Origin: CAWBVG01 sp963792175
GTDB taxonomy: Bacteria; Acidobacteriota; Vicinamibacteria; Vicinamibacterales; CAVVIG01
Assembly (NCBI GenBank): GCA_963792175.1
Contig: CAWBVG010000034.1
Location: 1-64,000, forward strand
Direction of reading: 5' to 3'
DNA: 64,000 nt
Of this stretch, positions 1 through 9,590 are shown one piece after another. How positions within the stretch are numbered: position 1 is the first letter of the stretch; the number at the start of each line of letters is the position of its first letter. The translations under genes and the position numbers were made by a program. The notes under the pieces are model-generated. The model did no database searches, was not told the origin of the DNA, and worked only from the letters and a program-made list of their open reading frames with translations.

Positions 1-1139
1 CGGCCAACATCATGGGTCCCGACCTGAAGCAGCTGGCCGACTATTCGCTCAAGGCGCTCGAGGCCGCGCAGCGTGTGCCGAGCCTCGCTGAACCGAAGGT
101 GATGTTGAGCATCTCGAACCCGGAGATCACGTCGCCGTGGACCGCCGGCGCGCCGCCGACCTCGGCGTGCGGATGGCGACGATCGGCAACACCCTGCGGC
201 TGGCGGTGGCCGGCGACGACCGGATTTCGTTCTACAAGGAAGGGCAGGAGCAGTACCCGGTCAAGATCCGCGTCCTCGAGAATCAGCGGCGCGACGCGGA
301 ACAGATCGGCCTGCTGACCGTGCCGTCGAGCAGCGGCCTCGTCCGGATCGACAACATCGCGAAAATCGAACGCGGACTCGGGCCGAGCGCGCTGCAGCGG
401 TTGAACCGGCAGTTCACCGTCATGATGACGTCCGACGTCGCGCCCGGACACGCCCTCGACGAGGCGTCGAACGACGTGCGGAGAGATGTTCGCCGGTCTC
501 AACCTGCCGCCGGACATGACGTTCCGGCTTCAGGGCCAGACGAAGATCCTCGATGAGACCACCACGAACCTGATCATGGCGATCGGCCTGGCGATGATCT
601 TCGTCTACATGGTGCTCGCGGCGCAGTTCGAGAGCTTCATCCAGCCGATCGTCATCATGCTGGTGCTGCCGATCTCGGTGCCGTTCGCGCTGTTCACGCT
701 GTGGGCGACCGGGCGGACGCTGAATCTGTGGAGCGCGCTGGGCATGCTGCTGCTGCTCGGCATCGTCAAGAAGAACTCGATTCTGCAGGTCGACTATACC
801 AACACGCTGCGCGCCGAAGGCGTGCCGCTGCGCGAGGCGATCATCGAGGCGTGCCGCACCCGGCTGCGGCCGATTTTGATGACCACCTTCGCGATCATCG
901 CGGGGCTGATTCCCACCGCGCTCGGGCTGGGCATCGGCGGCGGCGGCAGGGCCGCCATCGCCGTCACCGTCATCGGCGGTCAGTCGCTCTGCCTGTTCCT
1001 CACGCTGCTGCTGGTGCCGGTCGCGTACGTGAAGTTCGACGCGCTCGAGCAGACGGCGCTGAACCAAGGCTGGAGGTACTGGCTTTCGCGCGTCAAGACG
1101 CCGCGCCGCATCCAGCCGGCGTCATCGTCTGGCGTCTGA
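1..1139 (+). CDS. RND efflux pump inner-membrane subunit, C-terminal part (5' end outside window)
   Basis: This is the C-terminal third of a proton-driven RND (HAE1/AcrB-type) drug exporter. The readable protein contains a DRRRAADLGVRM porter-domain segment, then a run of membrane helices, including FVYMVLAAQFESFIQP and the signature GIVKKNSILQVDYTN. It ends after GQSLCLFLTLLLVPVAYV, as RND proteins do. The reading frame changes twice, near 128-131 (...NPEIT/VAVDRRRAAD...) and near 478-485 (extra base before EMFAGLNLPPDMTF). Both jumps fall inside conserved sequence, so I read them as sequencing errors rather than a real break. The upstream adaptor and the start of the gene lie outside the window. 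The family call is secure; the substrate is not known. Confidence 0.88.
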
Positions 1140-1473
1140 CGTCCCTGGCGCTTGCGGACGCGTTTACCGACTGACGCCGGTGCGCGCGAGGTCTAACGGA
1201 CGCTGGCCACGACCCCGCCGACACACGACCTGTCGCTCACGGCTCGCTGGGCCGAGCGCAACGCGGAGTCCGGACTTCGTCGCGCACAATCCACAGAACG
1301 ACGAACCCGGTATGTCGCCGATCGAATTCAACCCCCGTCCCGCCGCGGAGCGGCATGTCGAGTGCCCAACGTCATCGCGCGGACGAGGTCTGGCCTTCGT
1401 GGGCGTCTCGTCGGCCAGGCAACCGCGGGCGACGCCCGAAGGCTCGACACGCGCGCCGCCGCACCCTGCCTGA
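1140..1473. other. Intergenic region with no supported gene
   Basis: About 330 bases between the RND pump and the VOC gene. Open frames here are short, arginine-rich and lack any recognisable motif, as expected of GC-rich shadow frames. No repeat array, tRNA or clear terminator was seen. Confidence 0.5.
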
Positions 1474-1872
1474 CTATCGCTTCTTCATGCGCGTGGCGAT
1501 CTGCCAGGTGGCGCCCCACGGGTCTTCCACCATGCATCGCCGGCCGCCGTATGGCATCACCGACGGCTCTTCGAGAGTCCGTGCGCCGGCGGCGACCGCA
1601 CGCCGGTACACGGCGTCGACGTCGCCGACATACACATAGAGCATCGAAGTGGTCGGTGGCCGGATGCCGGCGTCGGTGACCATGACCACGGAGTCGCCGA
1701 GCCTGATCTCGGAGGGTCGATCGCGCTGGTAGGTGCCGGTCGCGCCGAAGACCCGCTTGAGGAACGCGACCAGCCGCTTCGCGTCGCTGGCGAAGAGTCG
1801 CGGCGTGACCGTGTGCCAGCCGTCGGGAACGTCAGTGGAACGGGTCGCCGGGCGCCGTCGTTTCGTCGGCAC
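1474..1872 (-). CDS. VOC family (glyoxalase/PhnB-like) protein
   Basis: A 132-residue vicinal-oxygen-chelate fold protein. It shows the order typical of PhnB/glyoxalase-like single-domain members: a first beta-alpha-beta module (WHTVTPRLFASDAKRLVAFL), the middle segment RLGDSVVMVTDAG, and a second module with the metal-side ending MVEDPWGATWQIATRMKKR. VYVGDVDAVYRRAVAAGA is the second-module helix. The start is a GTG. It sits just downstream of the TonB receptor on the same strand, 10 bases after its stop, so co-transcription is possible. VOC proteins include glyoxalases, dioxygenases and resistance proteins; nothing here fixes the substrate. Confidence 0.85.
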   Translation of the reverse strand: MPTKRRRPATRSTDVPDGWHTVTPRLFASDAKRLVAFLKRVFGATGTYQRDRPSEIRLGDSVVMVTDAGIRPPTTSMLYVYVGDVDAVYRRAVAAGARTLEEPSVMPYGGRRCMVEDPWGATWQIATRMKKR

Positions 1873-1882
1873 CCGGAACCCC

Positions 1883-4800
1883 TCAGAACGTAAACCGTCC
1901 GCCGACCTGGAACGCGCGCGGCCCGCCGGAGCCGAACACCTGCGACGCGCGGTTGGTCGGCAAGCCGAACGTCGCCGTGTTACTGAGGTTGAAGCTGTAG
2001 CCGCCGAGGTTGGCGACGTTGAAGATGTTGAAGACCTCGACGAAGACCGCCAGCTTCTGGACGCCGCTCAAGTTGAACGTCTTCGTCACCCGCATGTCCT
2101 GCGAGCTGAAGTTGTCGCCCAACTCGTAGTCGGCGGGTAGAGCGACCGCCGGGATCGCCTGATTCCGCGCGTCACGTTTGCCGGCGTACTGCGCGTTGAA
2201 CTGGGTCACCGCCTGCGCCAGATCCGCTTTGTCACAGCCGCGGTTGAAGCAGTTGAACGCGAGCCCCGGAATTGCCGTCGTTGTCGTGCCGTCACCATCG
2301 AGGTCGAGGTTCGCGATGTACGGCATGACGGCGGATCGGCTCGACATCGCCGAGATGATGCTGAGCTGCACGTTGCCGGGGAAGTCGATGAGCGCGGACA
2401 TGTTCAAGAGGTGGCGCGCGCCGGTGGGACCGTAGCTCTCGAAGTAGTTGTCGAGGTTGGGGATGCCGGCGCTGCCGATGCCGTTGATGACGTCGCGATC
2501 GGTGAACGCGTACGACGCGCCAAACAGGTAGCGGTGCGAGAAGCGTTTGTCGAGTTTGACCAGCAGGCCGTTGTATCGCTCGCGGCCGCCGGGCGTCCAG
2601 AAGGAGATGGCGCCGTTCGAGCACTGAGCGTTCGGATCGCTGCGCTGGGCGGCGTTCGTGCATTGCGGAATGACGGGCGTCTGCACGCCGTTGATGAACC
2701 GGTTGAAGCGGTTCAGATCCAGCGCGCCGATGAGCGTGTCCTCGAAGCTGCGCCGGACGAAATCGACCGCCACCATCATGTTGCCCGGCAGCTCGCGTTG
2801 GATGCCGATGTTCATGTGCACGCTGTGCTGCACGGGATAGTCGTGCGGATACAGATCGGCGGCGGTCTTACTGAGCTGGATGTTGCGCACGGACAGGTCG
2901 TTGAGGTCCTTCGGCGCGAGCTGCGCCTGCACCGCGGCAATCTGCGCGTTGTAGATCTGCATGAACTGCCCGACCGTCATGTTCGTCACTTGACCGCTCG
3001 CCGGGAGCGGGGCGCCGATCGGGACCGGCAGGCCGGTATTGAGATTCACGATGCCGGGAAAGATGTTCGTAAAGCTCGTGTGCGGCACCTGCAGACGGCC
3101 GTTGCCGACCGGCCCGATCGCGGCCCGCTCCTCCAGCCGTCGCCACAACAGCTCGGTATCCCAGAAGAGGCCCGCACCGCCGCGCAGCACGGTCTTGCTG
3201 GCCTTGTCGAGGCTCCAGGCGAAGCCGAGCGCCGGCGAAAAGTTGTTGTAGTTGTTCTCGGTCGGGCCGAGATCGCTGCCGTAGAGTGGCGCCAGATACG
3301 CGCGGCTTGTCGAGATCGCGATTGACCAGCGTGCTCTCGAAGTTCCACGCCAGACCGTAGTTCAGCGTGAAGCGCGGCTTGATCCTCCAGGTGTCCTGAC
3401 TGTAGAAGCGCAGCCGGCTGTTCACCTTCGCCTTGTCGACGTTGTACGGTGGCGGCTGTCCCGGATCGCCGACACCGACCACACCGCCGGCGAACGGCAG
3501 GTTCATGAAGTCCTGGTTGGTGCGAATCGCCGTCGGCAGGTTCGGAAACAGAAAACCCAGCGTCGCCGCCGGTATCCCCAGGGTGCGGATGAATTCCGGC
3601 GAGAACCCGACGGCGCACGCCGGGTCGCAGAAGCCCCAGAAGCCGGTGCCAGGCGCGTACTCGATCTCTGTACCGAAGCGGAAACGATGGGCGTTTTTCT
3701 GCCACGTCATCGTATCGACGAACGTGTAACGGTATAGATCGCGCCCCTGCGTGGCGTTGGACGTGTTGCCGACCGTGACGTTGGTGCCGTTGATGTTGAG
3801 TTGCGGGAAATTCAGGCCGATGCAGTCGCCGCACGTGGCCTGATCGGCGAAGAGGTTACGGTTGTTCCAGTAGGTGAAGTTGAAGCGGAAGTCGTTCACG
3901 ATCGCCGAAGTCAGGATCGAAGTGAGGCCGACCACCGTCTGGTCCGACTTGTTCGTGTTGCGCAGCCAGTTCGACGGCAGGACCGCGCCGCCGCTCGGCC
4001 CGAACCCGCTGTTCTGATCGTGCGAGAAGCGGACAAAGGCGGTGTGCTTCGTGTTGGGTTTCCAATCGACCCGGGTGCTGAACAGGTGTCCGTGGTAGGG
4101 ATTCGGGAACGTCCCCGTCAGGCCGCTCGCGGATGCCAGGTTCGGCTGAAACGCCACCACCCCTTCCTGGCTGGTGTACTCGTAATTGCTGAAATAGAAC
4201 AGTCGATCCTTGACGATCGGTCCGCCGAACCAGACGCCGGGATTGCGGCGCGCGAAGTACGGATCCGGGTTCAGCGGATCTCGCCGCAGCGCCGGGTACG
4301 CCGCCATGTCGTGATCGCGATAGAAGAAATAGCCGGAGCCGCGCAGATCGTTGCCGCCGCTCCGGGTCACGATATTGACCGCGCCGACGCTGGTGATGCC
4401 GGTCGACAGATCGAAGTTGGACGACGAGAGCTGGAACTCCTGGACGACTTCCTGCGAGAAGTTCATCCCGGTGTTGCCTTCGATGGAATTGCGGACGTTG
4501 CCGCCGTCGACGGTGATGGCGGTCTTGTTGGAGTCGCCGCCGAGAATCGATACTGAGAACAGTGAGTTGTACTGCGACGTCGAGCCTGGACTCGCCGAGA
4601 CCCCGGGTTCGAGAAACGCCAGCTGCAGGAAGCTGCGGCCGTTGATCGGCAGCTCCTGAATCTTCTGCCGCGTGATCACCCCGCTGATGCCGTGGGTTTC
4701 GACGTCGACGTGCACGGCGGCGGCGGCGACGTTCACGACCTCGCTCGCCTGGCCGATTTCCATGTGCAGGTCGACCGTCAGGACCCGGCCCGTGGCGACG

Positions 4801-5076
4801 GTCACCTCGCGTTGAAGCGTGCGGAATCCCGACAGCTCCGCGGTGATCCGATACTCGCCGGCAGCCAGCGCCGGCGCCGCGAACGCGCCATCGGTGCCGG
4901 AGATCAGGTGGCGCTCGGCGCCGGTGGCTGCGTGGCGGATGGTGATCGTGACGCCGGGAACCACCGCCTCCGTCTGATCGCGAACGGTGCCCGATATGGT
5001 CCCGACCGGCGCCTGCGCTGTTGCCGTCGCGGCGACGAAAGATGACAAGGCATGCACCGAGAAGCGCATTTCTCAT
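1883..5076 (-). CDS. TonB-dependent receptor, Oar-like, with carboxypeptidase-regulatory-like N-terminus
   Basis: An outer-membrane TonB-dependent receptor of about 1060 residues, the usual size for the Oar-like group common in Acidobacteriota. The order is signal peptide, an Ig-like carboxypeptidase-regulatory domain (GTISGTVRDQTEAVVPGVTI), a plug domain (QELPINGRSFLQLAFLEPGV), then a long beta-barrel ending in FQVGGRFTF with a terminal Phe. One frameshift lies near 3290-3305, between VNRDLDKPR and LRGGAGLFWDTELLW. A second is probable near 5035. Starting at the ATG at 5076 gives MRNALLGACLVIF, which joins VAATATAQA into a proper signal peptide if one T is removed; the in-frame ATG at 5069 gives a much poorer one. 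Likely cargo is a large nutrient such as a glycan or peptide; this is inference. Confidence 0.88.
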
Positions 5077-5229
5077 GACTACCTCTAAGGATCTGATAAC
5101 GAACCGCGTTAGACGCCGAATTATCGGCTGAGCCCCAGCGATGTTCAAGGCGAATTGTTCGATATGGACCGATTCGATGGCAGGGAGCGTCGTTACAATG
5201 ACGTTGCGGTGCAGGAGACCGCTACTCAC

Positions 5230-6711
5230 ATGGCACGAATGAACAGGATTGCCATCCTTGCGCTGCCGTGTCTCGTCGTCGCCGCCGCGCAGTCGCCAAC
5301 CGACCGCGATGTCCTGGCGCGCATCCGCGCGGAAGGCATGGAACGATCGCAGGCGGCGGCGGTCTTCAATCACCTGACGATTGACATCGGTCCGCGTCTG
5401 ACGGCGTCGCCTGCGCACAAGCGAGCGGTCGACTGGACTCGCGACCGGCTGCAGTCGTACGGCCTGGCCAACGTTCACGTCGAGCCGTGGGCCTTCGGCA
5501 TGGGGTGGACGCTCGACAGGCTGACCATCGAGATGATCGAGCCGCGCTATCTGCCGCTGCTCGGCTACGCCGACGCCTGGTCCCGCTCGACCGCCGGCGA
5601 GGTCGCCGGTGCGCCCGTGCTGGTCGCGGGGAAGAGCCCCGAGGAGATTGCCGCGCTCGGTCCACAGCTGAAAGGGGCCATCGTCCTGTCGCAGCCGATG
5701 ATGACGAACTTCGTGCGCAAGGATCGGCCGCAGCCGAGCGATCCCGATTACGTGCCGATGTCGGCCGCCTACGCGACCTCGGCCGGCCGCGGCCGCGGGG
5801 CAGCGGCCGCCGGCGAAACGCCGCAGCAGCGCGCGCAGCGCGTCGCGTCTGCGCTGAAGGACGCCGGCGCGGCCGTGGTCATCAAGCCGAGCGTCGGAGA
5901 GCACGGGACCGTGTTCGTCACCGGCCGCGACGGCGGGAACGGCGCGGTGCCGTCGGTGACGCTGTCCGGCGAGCACTACAACATGATCGCCCGGTACCTC
6001 GAAGCCGGGATTCCGGTCAAGCTGCGCGTCAACGTCCAGACGACGTTCAACGACGACAACGGCAACGCCTACAACGTCCTCGCGGAGCTGCCGGGCACCG
6101 ATCCGGTGCTGAAAGACGAGGTCGTCATGATCGGCGCGCACCTCGATTCGTGGCACACCGGCGTCGGCGCCACCGACAACGCCGACGGCGTGACGACGGT
6201 GGTGGAGGCGATGCGGATCCTCAAGGCGATCGACGCGCGGCCGCGGCGGACGATTCGCGTGGCATTGTGGGCGGGCGAAGAGCAGGGGCTGCTCGGGTCG
6301 AAGGCGTGGGTCGCGCAGCATCTGGCCGGCGACGCGAACGCCGCCGCGCGCGGCAAGTTCTCCGTGTACTTCAACATCGACAACGGCACCGGCCCGATCT
6401 ACGGCTGGTACCTGCAGAACCAGGAAGAAGTGCGGCCGATCTTCGACGGCTGGCTGGAGCCCCTCAAGGCCATCGGCGCACGGCGCAACGTGATCGAGCC
6501 GGTCGGGTCGACGGATCATCTGAGCTTCACCGACGCCGGCGTGCCCGGCTTCAACCCGATTCAGGACTACGGCAACTACGACATCCGCACCCACCACACC
6601 AACATGGACACGGTGGAACGCTTGAAGGTCGAGGACCTTCGTCAGGCGGCAATCGTCATGGCGACGTTTGCCTACAACGCGGCGAACCTGGATCGAAAAA
6701 TCCCGCGGTAA
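5230..6711 (+). CDS. Secreted M28 family metallopeptidase
   Basis: A zinc-dependent aminopeptidase-type enzyme of about 493 residues. The start at 5230 (MARMNRIAILALPCLVV) gives a signal peptide and has an AGGAG a dozen bases upstream; the upstream in-frame ATG at 5155 adds a hydrophilic leader and is less likely. A protease-associated insert (VLVAGKSPEEIAALGPQL) precedes the catalytic core. Metal ligands are visible in order: His in GAHLDSWHTG (about residue 303), Asp in ATDNADG, the Glu pair in AGEEQGLLGS, Asp in FNIDNGTG and His in THHTNMDT near the C-terminus. The gene is divergent from the TonB receptor. It probably releases amino acids from peptides in the periplasm or outside the cell. 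Its stop codon lies in a TAATCCCC-type repeat word. Confidence 0.92.
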   Translation: MARMNRIAILALPCLVVAAAQSPTDRDVLARIRAEGMERSQAAAVFNHLTIDIGPRLTASPAHKRAVDWTRDRLQSYGLANVHVEPWAFGMGWTLDRLTIEMIEPRYLPLLGYADAWSRSTAGEVAGAPVLVAGKSPEEIAALGPQLKGAIVLSQPMMTNFVRKDRPQPSDPDYVPMSAAYATSAGRGRGAAAAGETPQQRAQRVASALKDAGAAVVIKPSVGEHGTVFVTGRDGGNGAVPSVTLSGEHYNMIARYLEAGIPVKLRVNVQTTFNDDNGNAYNVLAELPGTDPVLKDEVVMIGAHLDSWHTGVGATDNADGVTTVVEAMRILKAIDARPRRTIRVALWAGEEQGLLGSKAWVAQHLAGDANAAARGKFSVYFNIDNGTGPIYGWYLQNQEEVRPIFDGWLEPLKAIGARRNVIEPVGSTDHLSFTDAGVPGFNPIQDYGNYDIRTHHTNMDTVERLKVEDLRQAAIVMATFAYNAANLDRKIPR

Positions 6712-6756
6712 TCCCCAGGTCCTCTAGTCCCCGAGTCCGCACTCAGCTGACCATCT

Positions 6757-7563
6757 ATGACGCTCATCGAACGAATCGCCGGCGCCCGGGTCTTCGATCT
6801 CGAGCAGCCGCGTTTTGCCGGCATGCCGGTGCACCCCGCGCACCAGCCGGGGTACTTCTACGCCCTCCATCGCCGGCATCGCGACAGCTACCGGCCGGAC
6901 AAGTACGGTCCGCGCTCGGGGTCGTCAGGAGTGCTGACGATGATGGAGCACAGCGGCACGCACATCGACGCGCTGTGCCATCAGGCGGCGGACTTGACGT
7001 TTCACGGCGACGTTCGCGTGGACGATGTCGAGCGCACCGACGGTTTCACGCAGCTCGGTGCGGAAACCATCCGGCCGCTGCTCGGACGGGGCGTGTTGCT
7101 CGATGTGGCGGGATGGCAGCAGGTTCCGCTGCTGCCCCAGAACTACGCGATCACCGCGGACGATCTCGAGCAGTGCGCGCGCGCCGGTGGCGTCGAGGTC
7201 CGCGCCGGCGACGTGCTGCTGGTCCGGACCGGCTACGCGACGTGCTGGAACGATTCGGCCACCTATCTCGCGGCCGCCGGGGTGTCGAAGTCAGGCAACC
7301 TGTGGGCCGCTGAAAAGGGCGTCGTGGCGGTAGGCGCCGACAACATGGCGTGGGACGCGTTGACGGAGCGGGATCCCGACACGAAGATGACGCTGTTCGG
7401 GCACGTGCATCTGCTGGTGACGCACGGCATCCACATTCTCGAGAACCTGAACCTCGAGACGCTCGCGGCCGCCGGCCACCGCGAGTTCGTGTTCATCGGG
7501 ATTCCGCTCAAGCTGCGCGGGGCGACCGGGTCGCCGATTCGCCCGCTGGCGCTGGTGGAGTGA
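6757..7563 (+). CDS. Cyclase family protein (kynurenine formamidase-like fold)
   Basis: A 268-residue member of the putative cyclase family (Pfam Cyclase, PF04199). Its members are metal-dependent hydrolases such as kynurenine formamidase and isatin hydrolase. The metal-binding signature HSGTHIDALCH is at about residue 68, and a second conserved block is GDVLLVRTGYATCW. DNMAWD and LLVTHGIHILENLNLE match the conserved C-terminal half. It has no signal peptide, so it is cytoplasmic. It follows the M28 gene by 45 bases and may share its transcript. The exact substrate cannot be told from the sequence. Confidence 0.9.
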   Translation: MTLIERIAGARVFDLEQPRFAGMPVHPAHQPGYFYALHRRHRDSYRPDKYGPRSGSSGVLTMMEHSGTHIDALCHQAADLTFHGDVRVDDVERTDGFTQLGAETIRPLLGRGVLLDVAGWQQVPLLPQNYAITADDLEQCARAGGVEVRAGDVLLVRTGYATCWNDSATYLAAAGVSKSGNLWAAEKGVVAVGADNMAWDALTERDPDTKMTLFGHVHLLVTHGIHILENLNLETLAAAGHREFVFIGIPLKLRGATGSPIRPLALVE

Positions 7564-7592
7564 ATGAACCGACGAGTTCGCTGAGCGCGCGG

Positions 7593-7637
7593 TTCGACTG
7601 GGCTCACCGCAGGCAGCCTGTCCTGAGCGCAGTCGAA
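7593..7637. repeat. Inverted intergenic repeat with TTCGACTGGGCTCA / TGAGCGCAGTCGAA arms
   Basis: The arms at 7593-7606 and 7624-7637 are imperfect reverse complements and enclose a CGCAGGCAGCCTG loop. The unit closely resembles the widespread short intergenic element built on a TGAGCGAAGTCGAA core that I know from many environmental genomes. It lies between the cyclase and the convergent fmdB gene, where it could form a hairpin. Confidence 0.7.
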
Positions 7638-7670
7638 GGGCGTGCTCTGCGGCGTCTGCGGTTAGACGTT

Positions 7671-7901
7671 TCAGTTCGTCGAGCAGGATCCGGGGCCGCG
7701 CGGGTCGCCGCAGCTGCCGCACGGCGCCGGCGGCGCATGCGAGAACGACTTGGCCGGAGTGCTCGACTGCGCCGCGAAGACCGAGAGCTGCTTCTGCAAC
7801 TCCACGCCCTGACACGCCGGGCAGACGGCCGGCCGGTCGGGACGAGTCAGGTGCTCGAAGCGGCTGCCGCAGCCGCGGCATTCGTACTCGAAAAGGGGCA
7901 T
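7671..7901 (-). CDS. FmdB family zinc-ribbon protein
   Basis: A 76-residue protein starting MPLFEYECRGCGSRFE, which is the diagnostic start of the FmdB (CxxC_CXXC_SSSS) regulatory family. Two CxxC pairs (CRGC near residue 8, CPAC near residue 27) should bind one zinc. The C-terminal tail has further cysteines (CGSCGDP) and little structure. Family members were first described beside formamidase operons. Here it is convergent with the cyclase-family hydrolase, a hint only. Molecular function is unknown. Confidence 0.9.
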   Translation of the reverse strand: MPLFEYECRGCGSRFEHLTRPDRPAVCPACQGVELQKQLSVFAAQSSTPAKSFSHAPPAPCGSCGDPRGPGSCSTN

Positions 7902-7936
7902 GGCCCATTCTAACGCGGGTGGGGTCTAACGTCGCG

Positions 7937-9476
7937 ATGCCGCGCCGCATCGCGCTCCTCGCCCTCTGTGTCGTTGCCGGCGCGTGCGCGCCCAAACGTC
8001 CGGCGGTCGTGCCCGGGCCGTCGCCGTCAGAACGGCTCGCCGCCGCGGACGCGCTGGTTCGGGCCGGCTGCTTCGATTGCCTGCTCGCGGCGTTTCGCGA
8101 GTACGACGCCCTGCGCGCGGTCCCCGCCCTCGCCGGCTGCCGCGACCACCGGCGCCACCCGCACGGCGGCACTGCTTGCCGTCCGCGAGCGCGATCTCGG
8201 CACCGAGGACAGCGGCTATCTGCGAAAAGCGAACGAACTGGCCGCGTCGACGACACCGAACGACCCGACCCTGTCGCTCATGCTCCAGGTCGCCGATTCG
8301 TTGCCGACGCGTGGCGGCGCGCGCAGCGTCACCGACGACACCGCGCTCGTCCGCAATCAGACGGCGTTGCGGAACCAGGCCGCCTGGACGGAGGCGCTGC
8401 GTCTCCACGCGGACGAGGATCCGCTGGCCGCCTATCTCTGGCTATCGTTCAACTGCGCGTACGTCTCTTCGGCACGCCAGACACTCGCGGACTGGCTGGG
8501 TGTCGTGCCGGCCTGGCGCGACACCTCCCTTCTCAAGTTCAAGGCCGCGGTCTGCGCCGGCTACACGCGCGCGTCGTTCGAGAATCTGCTGCAGGCCGAG
8601 CCACGCTTCGTCGAGCTCCACTACTTCATCGGCGCGAGCGCGGCGTTCTCCGCGAGGATCGACGACGCCATCGAGCACCTGCTGCGCGCGTATCAGTGGC
8701 GCCAGCGCTGGCCGGGGGTGACGTACAGCCTTGCGGCGGACTACGTCGCGCTCGAGGAGTTCGACAAGGCGATCGAGTTCTACGATCGCACGCTCGAGGT
8801 CCTGCCCACGTTCCCCGACGCCCTGCTCGAGAAAGGGAAGACGCAGACCTACGCCGGCCGCTACGCCGAGGCGATCGCGACGCTCGACCGTCTGCTGGCG
8901 CTCGAACGCTGGCTGATCGGCGACGCCCGCTATTGGCGCGCGGTCAACGAAAATCAGCTCGAGCAACTCGACGTCGCGTGGAACGACGTCGAGTTGGCCG
9001 CCAAGTTGATGCGGAACGCGGCGGTGCCAAAGTTGGCCGGCATCATCGCCTACAAGCGCCATCAGCTCGACGTCGCGCGTGCGAAATTCGAGGAGTCGTG
9101 GAAACTGGGGCGCGACGATTGCGAGACCGGCTTCTACCTGGGCATCGTGCTCGGCGAGCAGAACACCTGGGCCCCGACGGCGCAGGTGCTGACCGATACG
9201 ACGGCGTGTCTCGAGAAGGCGGAGGAAAAGCTGAAGGCGGAAATCGCCGCCATCCAGGTCTCCACCGACCACCCCGAACGCCAGCTGCGTCAGATTCGCA
9301 AGCGCGAACAGGACATCGCCAAGGGCCGCCGCATGACCGCGACCTCGTGGTTCAACATCGCGGTCTCGTACTTCAGTTTGTCGCGCAAGGACGAAGCGCG
9401 CGAGTACGCGGCCAAGGTCGCGGACGACGAGCAGTTCGGCGAACGCGCCCGCGACCTGCTCTCGCGCCTCAGGTAA
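7937..9476 (+). CDS. TPR-repeat lipoprotein of unknown function
   Basis: A roughly 510-residue lipoprotein. The ATG at 7937 gives MPRRIALLALCVVAGACAPK, with a lipobox ending VAGAC. After a frame change near 8140-8150, the rest reads as an alpha-helical repeat protein. Pairs of helices of the TPR type are clear around EEFDKAIEFYDRTLEVLP and AGRYAEAIATLDRLLALE, and the C-terminus is YFSLSRKDEAREYAAKVADD. The protein is probably anchored to a periplasmic membrane face and binds partner proteins. The frameshift is judged an error, because both halves are needed for a coherent protein and the downstream frame has no good start. Confidence 0.82.
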
Positions 9477-9489
9477 TCAGGAATCGGCA

Positions 9490-9556
9490 GCCGGGGCGAG
9501 GGACTAGGGGCTAGCTGTCCTTGTCGATGATGGCTAGCCCCAAGCCCCCAGTCCCG
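9490..9556. repeat. Inverted array of 7-8 base GGGGCTA/CTAGCCCC words
   Basis: The left arm reads GGGACTAGGGGCTAGC and the right arm GGCTAGCCCCAAGCCCCCAG, with a loop around TGTCCTTGTCGATGAT. It fills most of the gap between the TPR gene and typA and could form a hairpin. It belongs to the 7-8 base word arrays found throughout the window. Confidence 0.75.
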
Positions 9557-9590
9557 ACTCTGCTGTACGCCGGTGCGCTACACTGGAGAG

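Noticed and set aside
1180..1473. Short plus-strand open frame after the RND gene
   Set aside because: There is no ribosome-binding site, no hydrophobic or conserved segment, and composition matches shadow frames.
3856..6597. Long minus-strand open frame (over 900 codons) opposite the M28 gene and in another frame of the TonB receptor
   Set aside because: It is arginine- and histidine-rich with no motif and lies over two well-supported genes. This is a GC-rich shadow frame.
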